Notes: a model not told the origin generated them from the sequence alone. 64,000 bases of DNA from Prunus persica (GCF_000346465.2 NC_034011.1:20811928-20875927), one strand, 5' to 3'. Shown: positions 25,801 through 37,705, numbered from the stretch's first letter. Made by a program: numbers and translations.

Positions 25801-26697
25801 AAGCAGAATAAAAATTTACTTGAGGAGGAAAATCTAATATATAATTAAATGAATGAACAAGCTCGTAAAAATACTTTCTAAACAAATAAAAATAATTACT
25901 CATAGCTGTTTAGACACAGAATTGAGGTGAATTCAAATGGGTTCTGTTGCTTGCAAGGAAAAAATTCTCATCTGCATGCAGTATTTAGAGCTTCACTTCG
26001 GGTCAGAAAACCAATTCAATCTTTTGCCTTTTAATGCATTTTACTCAAAAGTCATCCTAATCTTGCCACTATCCATTTCCAAATTCTAAATTCTGTTCTG
26101 GATATTAACAGAATATCTAAAGCTAAAATAAAAATAAAAATTTCTTCAAGCAACCATCCCTGCAACAATTTCTATTAGTCTACGATCACTTCACTAGAAA
26201 CGTTTAACATTCACAGAGCAGAAACATATCAAAACAGTAACTTTTGATATAAATACAACGGTACTCACCATAACCCTGTACGGATGATTGCATTTGTGAG
26301 GTGTAAGTTCAGCTCCAACGGAGAAGCACTCAATGCAAAGGTCAAAATCTGGGCACACCACACACTTTATGCGAGTTTTCCCAGATATATCTTTGTTGCA
26401 ATAATTGCAGTGGTAGAAAGCCCCTTTGGGTTCGCTAGTTTCTTGGGCTACAGCTCTCTGAGCTGTGCTACTGTTCTCTGCTGGCTCTGCACCTGAAGCT
26501 GTTCTCTTTCTTTTGCCCCTACTGAAAATTACCCAAAAAGGAACTAACAATTTTTTGTGACCGAAATTGAGAAAATTTTACGACTTAATTATTGTCTGAT
26601 AAAGCTTAAAAATTTGAAGCGAGGTGATAGGAAAATTGACTAACCTCTGGTTGTGATTGTCTACAGCGGGATGCGAAGCTGCTCGGGACCGACCCAT
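22847..26697 (-). CDS. ADA2A: Transcriptional adapter ADA2a-like (SAGA/ADA complex), with a one-base frameshift in exon 5
   Basis: Twelve exons read leftwards: 26697-26645, 26521-26269, 25700-25635, 25518-25393, 25283-25207, 24850-24790, 24687-24632, 24523-24434, 24320-24098, 23830-23620, 23393-23121 and 23038-22847. They give about 559 codons once one extra base is discounted. Domains in order are a ZZ zinc finger (CNYCNKDISGKTRIKCVVC, ...HPYRVM), a SANT/Myb domain (DWNADEEMLLLEGIEMYGFG), the ADA2 middle region (EYDNDAEQILADMEFKDSD) and a C-terminal SWIRM domain ending VYDMLVKKGMARE. DRSVGGKKLR and SSLDYWDITGL favour the ADA2a over the ADA2b paralogue. ADA2 bridges the GCN5 histone acetyltransferase to activators. 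In exon 5 a four-T run (25260-25263) puts DMSHVMGK out of frame with the conserved EELLALAKG that follows, while the flanking splice phases require one base less. Confidence 0.92.
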
Positions 26698-27632
26698 CGA
26701 TTGAATGTCACGAAGAAACGAAGCAAATGAGAAACCCTAATTTTTACAGGTGAAGATTGGGAATTTTCGGTTTGGGCCAATTGATGATGCGGTGGTTGAA
26801 CTGGGTGCGTGTTTCATTTCCTCTCCAGCGATGTACGTGCGCCACGTAATTGGGCTTTCATCCGACGGTTCATCAAAGGAATACGTAGAACGTGTGTCTT
26901 CCGTCCGATATAGTGCGGTACACGTGTCGCTTAGGGAGTGCTTTCCACAGAATAAACCATGGTGTAGGTTCCGTACGATTAAAAACTCGTTCTTTTGAGG
27001 AAGAACGAGCAGTGAAGGCAGGCGTTCCCGCTAAGTCGTTGTAGGTGTCAAATTGCCGTAATTTGATTTTGGAAATCTCTAACCCTAAGTCCCTAACAGT
27101 CTTTCCCTCCACATCCCTCTCAGCCTCAGCAACGCCGCCGCCGCCACAGCCTTCTCTCACTCTTTAGGGCTTCGTGAGCATCGTCTCTGCTCGGTAATTA
27201 TTCCTCTTTGCTTGTTTGTGTTCATTGGAAAGTTGGGAAAGTTGGCAAAGTTGGCAAAGTTTTGCATAGATGGAATTGGTAGGGCACAAAAGTTTTAGAT
27301 AATTGTGTTTGTGAAGTGATAGCTAGCCGGTTGCTTGGTTGAACCCATCTGGTCAGACAGTTCTTTTTGCTATTTATTGATATTTGAGCATTCAAAGTGA
27401 CTGCCTTTACTTAGACCTAATTGTTTGTTCACCTTCATTTAGCACACTGTAGAATGTAGAATTTCTCTTTGACATGTGAGGCATTCAGGATGACTGCCTT
27501 TTGTTTTTAATCGTAATGGTTTTCTGCTATATCTTTTTTTTTTCTTTTCTTTTTTTGTTTTAGTTCTGTTGCATCTTGATTTCTATGAAGTTAATTATAT
27601 CATAAATCATTTTTCATATCACATGTTCAGAA
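26698..27632. promoter_or_regulatory. Divergent promoter region shared by ADA2a and RRP42
   Basis: The two start codons are 935 bases apart on opposite strands. Telo-box-like aaaccctaa lies at about 26732, close to ADA2a, and another 'aaccctaa' lies near 27081 on the RRP42 side. ACGT-core elements occur at about 26836-26848 and 26919-26926. A good donor (ggtaatt) near 27192 and an acceptor at 27629-27630 suggest a leader intron for RRP42. Telo-boxes are common in promoters of plant growth and RNA-metabolism genes. Confidence 0.5.
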
Positions 27633-29429
27633 ATGGTGGGACTATCCATAGGAGAAAAGCATTTTATACAGGGTGGCATTGCTCAGGATCTTCGTTCTGA
27701 TGGCCGAAAAAGATTGACGACTCGACCCATCTATGTTGAAACTGGAGTCATTTCTCAGGTTAATATATCATGTGTTTCTTTTGAAAGGAAGTTTTTTTTT
27801 TTTTTTTTTGGGCCTAAAGATTTTGAATTATAGAATTTCCTGTGTGACGTGAAAATTTTACTTACTTTGTTATAATCTCCGTTCTTGATGGCGTCCATGC
27901 AGGCAAATGGTTCGGCAAGGGTCAGGATGGGTGCCACAGATGTCATTGCCAGTGTGAAGGTATCATTTAGTCTTGGCCTGAAGCTCGTACTAGTGATTTT
28001 AGAATGTTATGACTAAATTTACGTCATTTGTTTGTCTAATTATTTAAATAGCCCCTGCTGTTCTTAATATAATATTTTCTGGTAAATTTGAATGAGTTCA
28101 GGCTGAACTTGGAAGGCCGAATGTGTTGCAACCTGACAAAGGAAAGGTCGTTGTAAATGTTGATTGCAGTCCCACTGCTGCACCAATGTTTGAGGTTAAC
28201 ACTTTTATTATCCGCTTCCTTCTCATTTTTTTACTTTGTCAATTGAGGCTTACATCTTGGTTTCTGCAAGATCCTCTACGAAGTACAATTTTTGATTTAG
28301 TGGAATTCATGCTCTGATAAAATACGAGGGCGCTATGGTTCTCTATTTGTAATCCTATTAGGCAATCTGAACTTTTCCTGTTGGTGTACATTGCAATGGA
28401 TAGTAGGAACCTATGTGTTTACGCTTCTTGTAAAGCTGTTGTTTTGTTGCATTTCTACAGGGTAGAGGGGGTGAGGAGCTGTCAGCAGAACTCTCAGTTG
28501 CTCTTCAATGTTGTCTCTTGGGTGGTAAAAGTGGATCTGGTCTGTATTCTCATTGAACAGTGAGATAAACATAGTAAATTTGTTGTACCATTGATGTATG
28601 ATCTCTTTTGGCAATAAATATTTCTTCTTTGTACAGGCATTTTCATATAACTGTAAAGTTGATAATATAGGTGTCTTTGTCTGTTCCAGGTGCTGGAATT
28701 GATCTCTCCTCTCTGGTAGTTGTGGAAGGAAAGATCTGTTGGGATCTTTACATCGACGGCCTTGTTGTTAGTTCAGATGGGAATCTGCTAGATGCCCTAG
28801 GTGCTGCTATAAAGGTACTTGATATTTCTTATCTGTTTTGATATGCTCAGTTTATTTCTGTTCTGTAAATAAGTAAGGACAACAGAGCATATTTCTGGCT
28901 GTGGATAAAGTTTGGAAAAGAAATTACTTATCTTTTAAAGAAACTGATGTTCCCAAAGGCTGCTTTAAGTAATACAGGCATCCCAAAAGTAAATGTTGCA
29001 GCCGGTGCATCAGGCGATGAGCAACCAGAGGTTGACGTAAGCGATGAGGAATTTCTGCAATTTGACACATCTAGGGTCCCTGTCATAGTTACATTAACAA
29101 AGGTGACATGAGTTAACCATCTCTTCTGTCCTTCAGCAAACTGCAAATGTTTATTGTCTTGTATTGATTGCTGCCCATCTGTTTCTCAGGTAGGTCGGCA
29201 CTATATTGTAGATGCCACTTCAGAAGAGGAATCACAAATGAGCTCGGCTGTTTCTATTTCCATCAATAGGCAAGGCCACATTTGTGGGTTGACCAAACGG
29301 GGCGGTGCCGGCCTAGATCCAAGCATCATTCTTGACATGATATCTGTGGCAAAAACAGTAAGTGAGCAGCTGATAAACACTTTGGATTCTCACATAGCTG
29401 CTGCTGAAGCTGGCGAAGAGGAGTCGTGA
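27633..29429 (+). CDS. RRP42: Exosome complex component RRP42 (RNase PH-like)
   Basis: Seven exons (27633-27758, 27903-27959, 28102-28194, 28461-28539, 28690-28814, 28959-29102, 29190-29429) join with correct phases into 287 codons, the usual RRP42 length. The protein opens MVGLSIGEKHFIQGGIAQD and has the RNase PH fold signatures DGRKRLTTRPIYVETGV, GSARVRMGATDVIASVKAE, GRGGEELSAELSVAL, WDLYIDGLVVSSDGNLLDAL and a C-terminal GGAGLDPSIILDM. RRP42 is one of the six subunits of the exosome core ring that guides RNA to the catalytic subunits for 3'-5' decay and processing. In eukaryotes this subunit is generally catalytically inactive. The ATG lies three bases after a predicted leader-intron acceptor. 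No lesions are seen. Confidence 0.96.
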
Positions 29430-29898
29430 CATAATTATAACCTCTGATATATTTAAGTAGGTGGGTTTTGAGCAGGTCCTAGGTATATGAAAATTGTAAT
29501 GCTGGTAACTTTACATAAAGCTGATGAGAACGTTTGATTTGTTGTATGCATATTTGACACCTTTTAACCAAAATTAGCATCAGCATAGTATGGAAGCTTT
29601 TGCAGTTCAGGTCTCTATTGCAGACATTATTTTTCATTGATGCACCAATTAATTCTTCAATTAAATTTCAATCTACCACAGTTATGTCTCGTATGGAACC
29701 ATGTTTAAGGCTTGTTTAAAACAAAGACACAGAGAATTGTTCAAGTGCATGGCTCAAGAGAAAAGGAGTTAAATTAAACCAATTAACAAAGGCCTCTTAC
29801 AACTCAAGTAATAATCCGCATCCAAAACACCGTAGAACGTTCTCTTTGAAAGGAACAAGGAAAACAATGTACACCTTTTATATGTTATTTCCGAATGT
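29430..29898. other. Convergent 3' region of RRP42 and the PPR gene
   Basis: About 470 bases with no frame of interest. Presumably the two opposing 3' UTRs. Confidence 0.5.
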
Positions 29899-31500
29899 TC
29901 AGTATTCTTCCACTACTACAGGGGAGAGAATTTTTGCCATGTCAAAACCTTGAGGGATGAGGCGTCTAGCTTCCATTTCACTGCATAACAATTTTACCAT
30001 TTTCTCGTTCCCGCATCTGCATAGTCCTTGACATAAATCAGATAAGATGCTTGAATCAAGAGCAAAAGATCTATCAAACATTTCTTTCAAGACTTCAACT
30101 GCTCCATCAAAATCCCTGTTATTGCAGAAGCTAGATATCAGCATGTTAAAAGTATGCTCATCGGGATGATAACCACTCCTTATCATGCTTTTACATAACT
30201 TGAAGGCATGATCCGAGTTCTTTCTCACACATTGCCCCTCAATAAGGGCAGAAAAGGTTGAGGCATTTGGGACAAAGCGCTTTCTATCAAGTTCTTTAAC
30301 CAGATGTGCAGCTTTCTTTGTTTTACCCTCCTTGCAGAGTCCCAATATCAATGCATTATAAGTCACGATAGTAGCATTTACTTGATTCCTTGACATCTCC
30401 TCAAAAAGCCTATTGCCCATCTCGCTATTACCTTCTTGGCTGTACCCTTTTATCAAAGTATTGTAAGTTACGGTATCAGGAGCAACATTCACGGCTTTCA
30501 TCTCATTAAAAATTCTGTTTGCTTCCTTTAGTTTTCCTTCTTTGCAAAACCCATCAATAAGTGAGTTAAAAGTAACCACACTCGGGTGCAATCCATTCTT
30601 CGCCATCAAGTTTTTGAACTTCAAAGCCGAACTCAGAAGACCCTTATCACAGTGTCCTGCAATCAGCGTGTTATATGATACAACTGTAGGACTAAAACCC
30701 ATGCTGTCCATCTTCTCAAGGACCTCAACAGCGTTCTCAAATTTTCCCAATTTACAATAAGCAGATATAACCATATTAAGAGTATAAACATTCGGTGAAA
30801 TCCTACAACGCTGAATTTCTCTATAGAATACCAAAGCAATATCAGCTCTATGTAAATCAAGCAACGAGCTCAGATATGCATTGCAAGACTCTACTGTTGG
30901 GAAGAACCCATAATCCTTCATCTGACAAAATATGTGTGTGGCATTCCTAAATTTCTTCATATGCGCAAAAGTCTTGAAAAGAGAATCGAAAACACGAGGA
31001 GAAGAATCACACAAGCGGTACGAATACAATATTGCTTCAAACAACTTGGAAGGCAAATCTATCGAACCCGAGACAAGAACCTTTCTCAAAATAGACTCTG
31101 CAGACTTGAACTTCCTGTATTTGGTGAGAATGTGGAGAATCATGGAGTGTGTTTCAAGGGTAAGTGAAGTGGGGTTTTGAGCTGCAACCCAATTGAAAAA
31201 CTCAAGGGAAAGAACATAGTCCTGCTTAAGCTTTAGCAGTATATGTTTCACTCTGAAAGCAGTTAGACCATTGGACAAGGAATTGAGCTTAGCCCAGTCA
31301 GAGTGAATTAGATGGCTGTTTGCAACATTCACAAAATCAAGGTCCTGCCCTTTGGGTTCAGGAATTGTTCTGTGGGGAATAGGAAGTGGATTCCAATTCC
31401 TTTTTCCAAATTTCCCACAAGTTGTGGGGTTTGTAAAGGTGGGTTCTTTTGCAATTGAATTGGGCAAACTAGAAAACTGACGAAATGGGAATTTGTTCAT
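29899..31500 (-). CDS. Pentatricopeptide repeat protein, At4g26680-like, probably mitochondrial
   Basis: A single uninterrupted 533-codon frame read leftwards from 31500. The first ~60 residues are basic and Ser/Asn-rich (MNKFPFRQFSSLPNSIAKEP), suggesting an organelle-targeting peptide. From about residue 170 there are roughly nine P-type PPR motifs of 35 residues, for example NVYTLNMVISAYCKLGKFEN, TVVSYNTLIAGHCDKGLLSS, SVVTFNSLIDGFCKEGKLKE and DTVTYNTLIKGYSQEGNSEM. PPR proteins bind specific organellar RNAs and affect stability, splicing or translation; no editing (E/DYW) tail is present. Lack of introns is typical. The closest match by memory is Arabidopsis At4g26680. Its RNA target is unknown. 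Confidence 0.92.
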   Translation of the reverse strand: MNKFPFRQFSSLPNSIAKEPTFTNPTTCGKFGKRNWNPLPIPHRTIPEPKGQDLDFVNVANSHLIHSDWAKLNSLSNGLTAFRVKHILLKLKQDYVLSLEFFNWVAAQNPTSLTLETHSMILHILTKYRKFKSAESILRKVLVSGSIDLPSKLFEAILYSYRLCDSSPRVFDSLFKTFAHMKKFRNATHIFCQMKDYGFFPTVESCNAYLSSLLDLHRADIALVFYREIQRCRISPNVYTLNMVISAYCKLGKFENAVEVLEKMDSMGFSPTVVSYNTLIAGHCDKGLLSSALKFKNLMAKNGLHPSVVTFNSLIDGFCKEGKLKEANRIFNEMKAVNVAPDTVTYNTLIKGYSQEGNSEMGNRLFEEMSRNQVNATIVTYNALILGLCKEGKTKKAAHLVKELDRKRFVPNASTFSALIEGQCVRKNSDHAFKLCKSMIRSGYHPDEHTFNMLISSFCNNRDFDGAVEVLKEMFDRSFALDSSILSDLCQGLCRCGNEKMVKLLCSEMEARRLIPQGFDMAKILSPVVVEEY

Positions 31501-31550
31501 ACTTTCCTACTGTACCACGTATAGAACTGGGTTTTCAGAAATGAAGTTCT

Positions 31551-31790
31551 TGGATCAATTCGAGGGTTGATATCAAGTTTTGACCTACAGATTCAGAAAA
31601 CTGAAATTAAGTGTAGCTGGGTCTTCGATGAAATCATTGGGAACAAAGAGCATGGAACTGGAGAAACGGGCATGAGCCACTAACCTTAATTGAGGCAGAG
31701 GATGAAAATGGTGGAAAATGAGTTCTTCTGAGTCAGCTTCACCGAGGCATTGGCAATGGAGCAGAAGAAGCAGCAGCGACATTGAAAGTT
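31551..31790 (-). other. Probable 5' leader of the PPR gene, with a diverged copy at 54.2 kb
   Basis: The 240 bases upstream of the PPR start, read on the minus strand, contain a 65-codon frame from ATG at 31782 (MSLLLLLLHCQCLGEADSEE) that ends before the PPR ATG. A clearly related but diverged version lies on the same strand at 54173-54405. It may be a short upstream ORF, a separate small gene or a duplicated leader; I cannot tell which. Confidence 0.4.
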
Positions 31791-31933
31791 GGGCGTTGCA
31801 ACTTTTATTTATTTATCAAAAGATACAACTTGAACGAGTATAATCTGATTCTGAACTGAAATAGCATGGTGTTTGGTGACTCTACAATGCTCAAGTTATA
31901 TTACAACTAGCGTGTTCCAATTGGCCTTTTTAA

Positions 31934-31964
<31 letters not shown>

Positions 31965-31968
<4 letters not shown>

Positions 31969-32125
31969 ATAAATCAAGAGGAATTATGGAGAGAATTGAG
32001 AGAGAGAGAGGAATGTAGGAACTGAACTTCCCTTAAGAGTTTTCTCTTCTCATTGTGTCTATCTTACAAGAATGGAGAAGTCCTATTTATAGGCATTTGG
32101 GCTCCATCTACATTATTTTACAACA
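31965..32125 (-). repeat. 3' LTR of copy 1
   Basis: 161 bp, nearly identical to 38064-38226. On the minus strand it contains the TATA element CTATAAATAGG and ends ATTTATAACA. Confidence 0.9.
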
Positions 32126-32138
32126 CTCCCCCTTAGAG
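32126..32138 (-). other. Polypurine tract of copy 1
   Basis: On the minus strand the sequence ctctaagggggag lies directly before the TGTTG start of the 3' LTR, the standard place for the plus-strand priming tract. Confidence 0.8.
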
Positions 32139-32160
32139 ACCACAAATGATACAGAATATG

Positions 32161-32743
32161 TCTCGTTAAAAACCTTGCCAGTAAAAACTCAGTGGGACAA
32201 AAACTGGTCAAAGGGAAAAAGAGTACATAATCATGTGTAACATAAAATTCTATGTATATTGACGCGCGTGCGACACTACCTCGTTAAAACCTTGCCAGGA
32301 AATCCCCAGTGGGATAAAAACCTAGACGAAGGAAAAAGAGTACAGTGTTTGAAGATCTTTATTGATAGCGCGCTCCCCCTGATGCTTGGCAAAATGTCTT
32401 TAAGTCATACTGTTGACCAGCTTTCTGAATATCGTAGTTGACGCTGCTTCTGTGAGTCAATCTTAAGCGACACTGCCTCGTTAAAACCTTACCAGGAAAA
32501 ATCCAGTGGGATAAAAACCTGGATGAAGGAAAAAGAGTACAGTGTATGAAGGTCTTTATTAAAACCATGCTCCCCCTGATGAATATCTCCCCCTGAAAAA
32601 TTTAGGACTAGCTTTTGTCCAGTAAGCGACCATAAAAATTTTCATAGTATACCCTAAATCTTTGAGCGACACTGCCTCGTTAAAACCTTACCAGGAAAAA
32701 CCCAATGGGATAAAAACCTGGATGAAGGAAAAAGAGTATAGTG
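32161..32743. repeat. Four copies of an ~80-bp conserved motif near the 3' LTR
   Basis: Copies start at about 32161, 32268, 32466 and 32664, each with 'cctcgttaaaaccttaccag' or a close variant followed by 'gaaggaaaaagagta'. Similar motifs are common just upstream of the 3' LTR in plant copia elements, to my knowledge. Confidence 0.8.
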
Positions 32744-33669
32744 TGGAGCTGAGCTCTATCTGGTCTAGTATACTTCTGGAAAAACATTTAAGGACCAACG
32801 GATAAGACTCTCTTAGTATAAGCAAGAATCTCGTTGGTATAATGCTCGATCGAGACAAATATTTCATGAATTCTGCAGAAGCTTTACTGTGTTGCAATCA
32901 CATTATAATCAATGTACTCACTGAGGTAATTTATGCATATTAATATTGAGTACAAATTTTGTGCTTCAAGCACATGTCCTTTAGGGACTTGCTTTATGCA
33001 ATTGTCAATCCTCTCAATGGATTTTGTCTAAAAGGGATTAAACTTTATGACACATTATATAGCTTTTACCCAGCTATTTATACATCTTTTAGGAAATCGC
33101 TTCTGGCGATATGCTCCGTGCATTTAATAACCCTTAAAGATAATATGTTGGTCTCCGTAATTGTGTGGGGAGGGGGGCACAATTGAATCTGTAAATATGG
33201 AGAAAACCCAACATTCCTTGTTTCTGCTAGAAACAGTGTGTCATACAAAGTAGGTATATTCCCTTTTATTCCGAACACCCAAGTATAAATTTTAGTATTA
33301 ACATATTTTGGGGTTCGTACTGTGGGTTTGTTCTTTCACGTTCATTCTCATCTATAATGGAATTACCTCGTTCCATTTTGGCCAATGATATTGTCGACAT
33401 TTAATAATTGAACGTGGTTCCAATCAACACAGCCCATTTGATGATTTGAGTAGCTACTCCAAAACCAAAAATTGTCATTCATCAATTCATGATCTCACAA
33501 TTCTCATGTGCATGCGCATGCATCAATTATAAGCATTCCTTTGCTTTTGGGTACCCAAGTCACTTCATGGGGCTTTTATTATATGAGAATGTGGATTATA
33601 ACCTCCAATGGAGCGTTATTTTACAGTATGGCGTGGATAATCTCTATTTAGAGAGTTTGAACATTTAGA

Positions 33670-34272
33670 ACCCATATATCTGTCATGCTGCAGGCATGCC
33701 ACAGATTAATACATACATGTCAATTAATTTCTGGGACTTTAACCCATATTATGGGACTTTAACCCATATAATTTGCTACGCATTAGGCGTGCATAATATC
33801 AATATTGACATGACAAAGGATTGTCCTTTTGGGACTTCAATCCATGTCATTTGCTATGCAACAGGCGTGCACCCATATATCTGTCATGCTGCAGGCATGC
33901 CACAGATTAATACATACATGTCAATTAATTTCTGGGACTTTAACCCATATTATGGGACTTTAACCCATATAATTTGCTACGCATTAGGCGTGCATAATAT
34001 CAATATTGACATGTCAAAGGATTGTCCTTTCGGGACTTCAATCCATATCATTTGCTACGCAACAGGCGTGCACCCATATATCTGTCATGCTGCAGGCATG
34101 CCACAGATTAATACATACATGTCAATTAATTTCTGGGACTTTAACCTATATTATGGGACTTTAACCCATATAATTTGCTACGCATTAGGCGTGCATAATA
34201 TCAATATTGACATGTCAAAGGATTGTCCTTTCGGGACTTCAATCCATATCATTTGCTACGCAACAGGCGTGC
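33670..34272. repeat. Three tandem 201-bp repeats in copy 1
   Basis: Copies start at 33670, 33871 and 34072, exactly 201 bases apart, with a few substitutions between them. Each unit also contains a doubled 'gggactttaacccatat'. Because 201 is a multiple of three, a plus-strand frame stays open across all copies (33696-34364), with a 67-residue repeat. Confidence 0.92.
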
Positions 34273-35694
34273 ATCATATTGATCACTGCTATACCCATAT
34301 TCTGTTCTTATGGTACATTAATCTGTGCAGTGTATTATCAATGTATCCAACTTGCAATCTGTAAAATTTGCATTAATAATTCATGGATACATACAAGCCA
34401 TTCTTTTGGAACGGACTTATCTTCCCATTTGGTTACCTTTCAAGATAAAATATCAAATAAGTATATAAGCAAAAAATAACACAAGTATTGCTTACATCCT
34501 TAGGTGGGAGAAACTTTTCTCAAGTATCATTCAAGCTTGTATCGGCCCAATAAATGTAGCGCTTGATGATCTAGTTATATCCTGCAATAGTAAAATCACA
34601 ACTCTTTTCTCTGTCAAAAACAAATAATCCTCATAGAGTTACAGAAAGAGAAAAAATGCAAAAAGAGAAGGTAAGCAATCAGGGAAGGAAGCTGGTAGGA
34701 GCAGACAATAAACTCTCATATCTCATAGTCTAGAAGGACTTCCGGAGATTAGAGCATAAGATCGCATTCACAGTTTCTTAATGTAGCGGAAACGTGATCA
34801 GAGATAGTCTCGCTTCCTGAATGGGTGATCAGAGATAGCCTTGCTTCTCGGGCATATTAAGTGCTCACTGATAAGAAAAACAAGTAGATATCGCATCACT
34901 AGGTATGGAGAAAACTGGATGTCTTCTGCAAAGAAAATTTCGTTAGTAACACATTTATACACAAATACAATGAATAGGTAGAACCGGTGAATTTCAAATT
35001 AACCATAGGAAAATTGCGAGATTCTCGGGGTACTTTTGAAAAAGTAGCTCCGTGAAATCCGCAAAGCAAGATCGGCTTTTGACGAAAATAATACTTTGAA
35101 AACGCCGAAAGTGCCGACAAACATTTAATGGAGGCCACGTGAAGTTTTGGAATCTGGGAAAGAAAAAGATAATATGGGGATCTGAGATAATATTGGGATC
35201 CTGGAAACCGTAGCCATATTTCCTCCTATAGATATGGCCTTTGCAAAACTTGATTGGAGCAACTGCGTTACAACTTGCTCCTTTCCTGTTATAATAATTG
35301 CGCACATTCTTAAAATTTGCACCTGTGGTTTTTACGTCTTTTCAAAATGACGGTTTGGAACCTTGTGCCTTATAGGTTCAAATAACCATATTGACTATCC
35401 CAAATTTCATATTTCAATGTATGGGAGCCCGGAACTTTTGGCCTGGGCTAAACACAAAACTCAGAATTTATTTGCCCTTTTCAAAATGGACATGAAATAT
35501 GAATTGAGTAAAAGTCACGCTAATATCTCATATATTTGGGTTCATGAGCTTCATAACAAAATATGTGGAGAGCCTCAATTCATCATTCTCTTATGCCAAA
35601 GAGATATGTGGCGTACCACAATTTGCAATAATACCTCAAGGATTGTCCATTTAATTGTTGGAACTTCAGATTCTCAACACTGTTAGATTTTGAA

Positions 35695-35791
35695 CTTCTG
35701 GCCAAAATCACATATTCTCATGGTATGGACATTCAATCCCCTTAGATTTTGAACTTCGGGCCAAAATCACATATTCTCATGGTATGGACAT
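35695..35791. repeat. Short tandem duplication in copy 1
   Basis: The block containing 'ggccaaaatcacatattctc' followed by 'atggtatggacatt' occurs twice, about 63 bases apart (near 35700 and 35760). Confidence 0.7.
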
Positions 35792-35889
35792 TTTTACAAT
35801 TTTCTGTACATATTTCTGGACTTTAAGCCCTTACATAATTGTCCATATTTTGAGGAACTCCTGGCATCTCATTTAATTGCTCATCCATG

Positions 35890-36770
35890 AGTTTAAGGAA
35901 CTGCAGGTTCCCTTTTGAATGGTGATAGTTTACCCAAAATGGTAAATATTTATGCATACATCACTATTCATGAATACGGCACTATTCATGTGTACAGTAC
36001 ATTTGTCAGTACAGTTATCATCCATATGTATGACATTATGAACCAATACGGTACTGTTACATCATTAAGGAACCCTAGGTCCTTATTTACATGTCAGAGA
36101 TCAAGGACCCTCAAGTCTGATCACATGTTTACAAATATAGTACCGGAGAGACTGCCAGCTCTCATATTAACATCATCATCAAGGATCTGCAAGTCCTGAT
36201 GTAATTGTATGATGAGGATCAAGGAACTTCTGGTCCTGATCTGCTTACTGTAAAAAACTCATCATACAGCACATTTAGTCCATAAAATAAATTGCTGGTA
36301 AATAAATTACTGGTATAGACGATAAACCCGCACCACACTTTAAATAAATGTAAATGTGCGGTAAATTAAATTCATAAAGTTAAGGTGCTTGTATGGGCAT
36401 TAATTCTGCTCCATACATTTAAATAAAAGTAAAGGCGTGGACGATAAACCCGCACCACCCTTTTAAATAAATACTGTTGTATGAGTAATAAACCTACACC
36501 ATACAGTAAATAAAATAAATGTGCGGTAAAGTAAATTCATAATTTAAATTGCTTGCTGTATGGACGTTAATCCCGCACCATACCTTAAATAAAATTAAAT
36601 GTGCGGTAAAGTAAATGTGCTTGTATGGGCACTAATTCTGCTCCATACATTTAAATAAAAGTAAAGGCGTGGACGATAAACCCGCACCACCCTTTTAAAT
36701 AAATACTGTTGTATGGGTAATAAACCTACACCATACAGTAAATAAAATAAATATGGGGTTAAAACCACCA
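35890..36770. repeat. Repeat-rich block shared with copy 2
   Basis: Several variants of a unit containing 'gataaacccgcacca' and 'gtgcggtaaa' recur between 36300 and 36760. The entire block, read on the minus strand, matches the plus strand of copy 2 from about 63030 to the window end, including a non-repetitive part near 35900-36240. Confidence 0.85.
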
Positions 36771-37363
36771 CTGAACAAGATAAGGAAAGTGTTAGTATTA
36801 GTAACGGTCTCCCACTGATAATATGTTTAGTATTACCAAGGGTCCATTTTTGTTAATGGTTAGTAATAGAAAAGCAGATAAATATAATATAATATATATA
36901 TATATATATTATAGGAGCATGGCCATCTGCAACTTAGTGCTAATTTGCTGTAAGGTATCACGATCACTGTGTTTTCATTTGACCTGCCATTAGCACATGC
37001 ATTAATATTAATATTAAATAATATAGAATAATAATAATTGAAAAAGATGGTGAGAATCTCATCATTTTAGTGAGTGCTTTTCTTTATCGGTGGGTGCTGC
37101 TTGCTGTCGGAGTCTCCAGTCAACGACGACATAAACGACGTGGTAGCTGAATAGGAGAAATTTATTGTGGTGGAGGAGTCCTTGGTGCTCTCAAGCACAG
37201 TATTGTGATGATGCAGAGGAGGCGGGATCTACTGGATCGGGGTCGCATGGTAAACCTTGGCGGACTCTAAAGGAGCTTGCTTGACGAAGGTCTCTTGGGT
37301 TTGAGAAGAAGATAAACCCATGAGAGTTTTGCCGTGGAATCAGTACCAGTTGGTGAGGAATTG

Positions 37364-37447
37364 ATCCCTAATGAGGGAATGCCCATCTCAAAAGATCCCA
37401 CCAAGAAAGGAAACCTCAGGATCAAGTTTGACGTCGTCTTTCCATCG
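37364..37447 (+). pseudogene. Captured fragment of a type II DnaJ (HSP40) C-terminal domain
   Basis: The plus strand encodes [20 protein letters not shown] followed by KFDVVFPS, which matches the C-terminal substrate-binding region of DNAJB/SIS1-type co-chaperones. Only about 28 codons are present, antisense to the host element. It is a gene relic, not a functional chaperone. Confidence 0.75.
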
Positions 37448-37510
37448 AAGCAGCAGAACCATGAGGAACCCCATAAGACGCAAAGGTGGGCTCAGCATCA
37501 TAAATCGACC

Positions 37511-37705
37511 CTTCAGATTTCAACACTACCCTCCAAGTACCCAAATCAGAGACACGTGTTTCTGTCTGGGAACCATGACCTGGCCTTTGCAGCCTTTGTG
37601 GGGGTCCTGCCTAAGCCTTTGGATGGCTCTGAGTTTTCTGTGGCTTGGAAGGAGTATGAGGCCAATGAAGAGAGAGAAGGGTGGTTTAAGGGTGATGGGT
37701 ATGAG
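37511..37705 (+). pseudogene. Captured fragment of a calcineurin-like metallophosphoesterase
   Basis: The plus strand encodes [20 protein letters not shown] and onward to [12 protein letters not shown]. This includes the GNHD metal-ligand motif and resembles a plant metallophosphoesterase family. It follows the DnaJ fragment in the same open frame (37334-37813), so the two are joined without a stop. It lacks the rest of the catalytic domain. Confidence 0.75.

Noticed and set aside
33696..34364. 222-codon frame as a real gene
   Set aside because: It is an internal tandem repeat of a non-coding LTR element, on the strand opposite its transcription, with no known domain and biased repeat composition.
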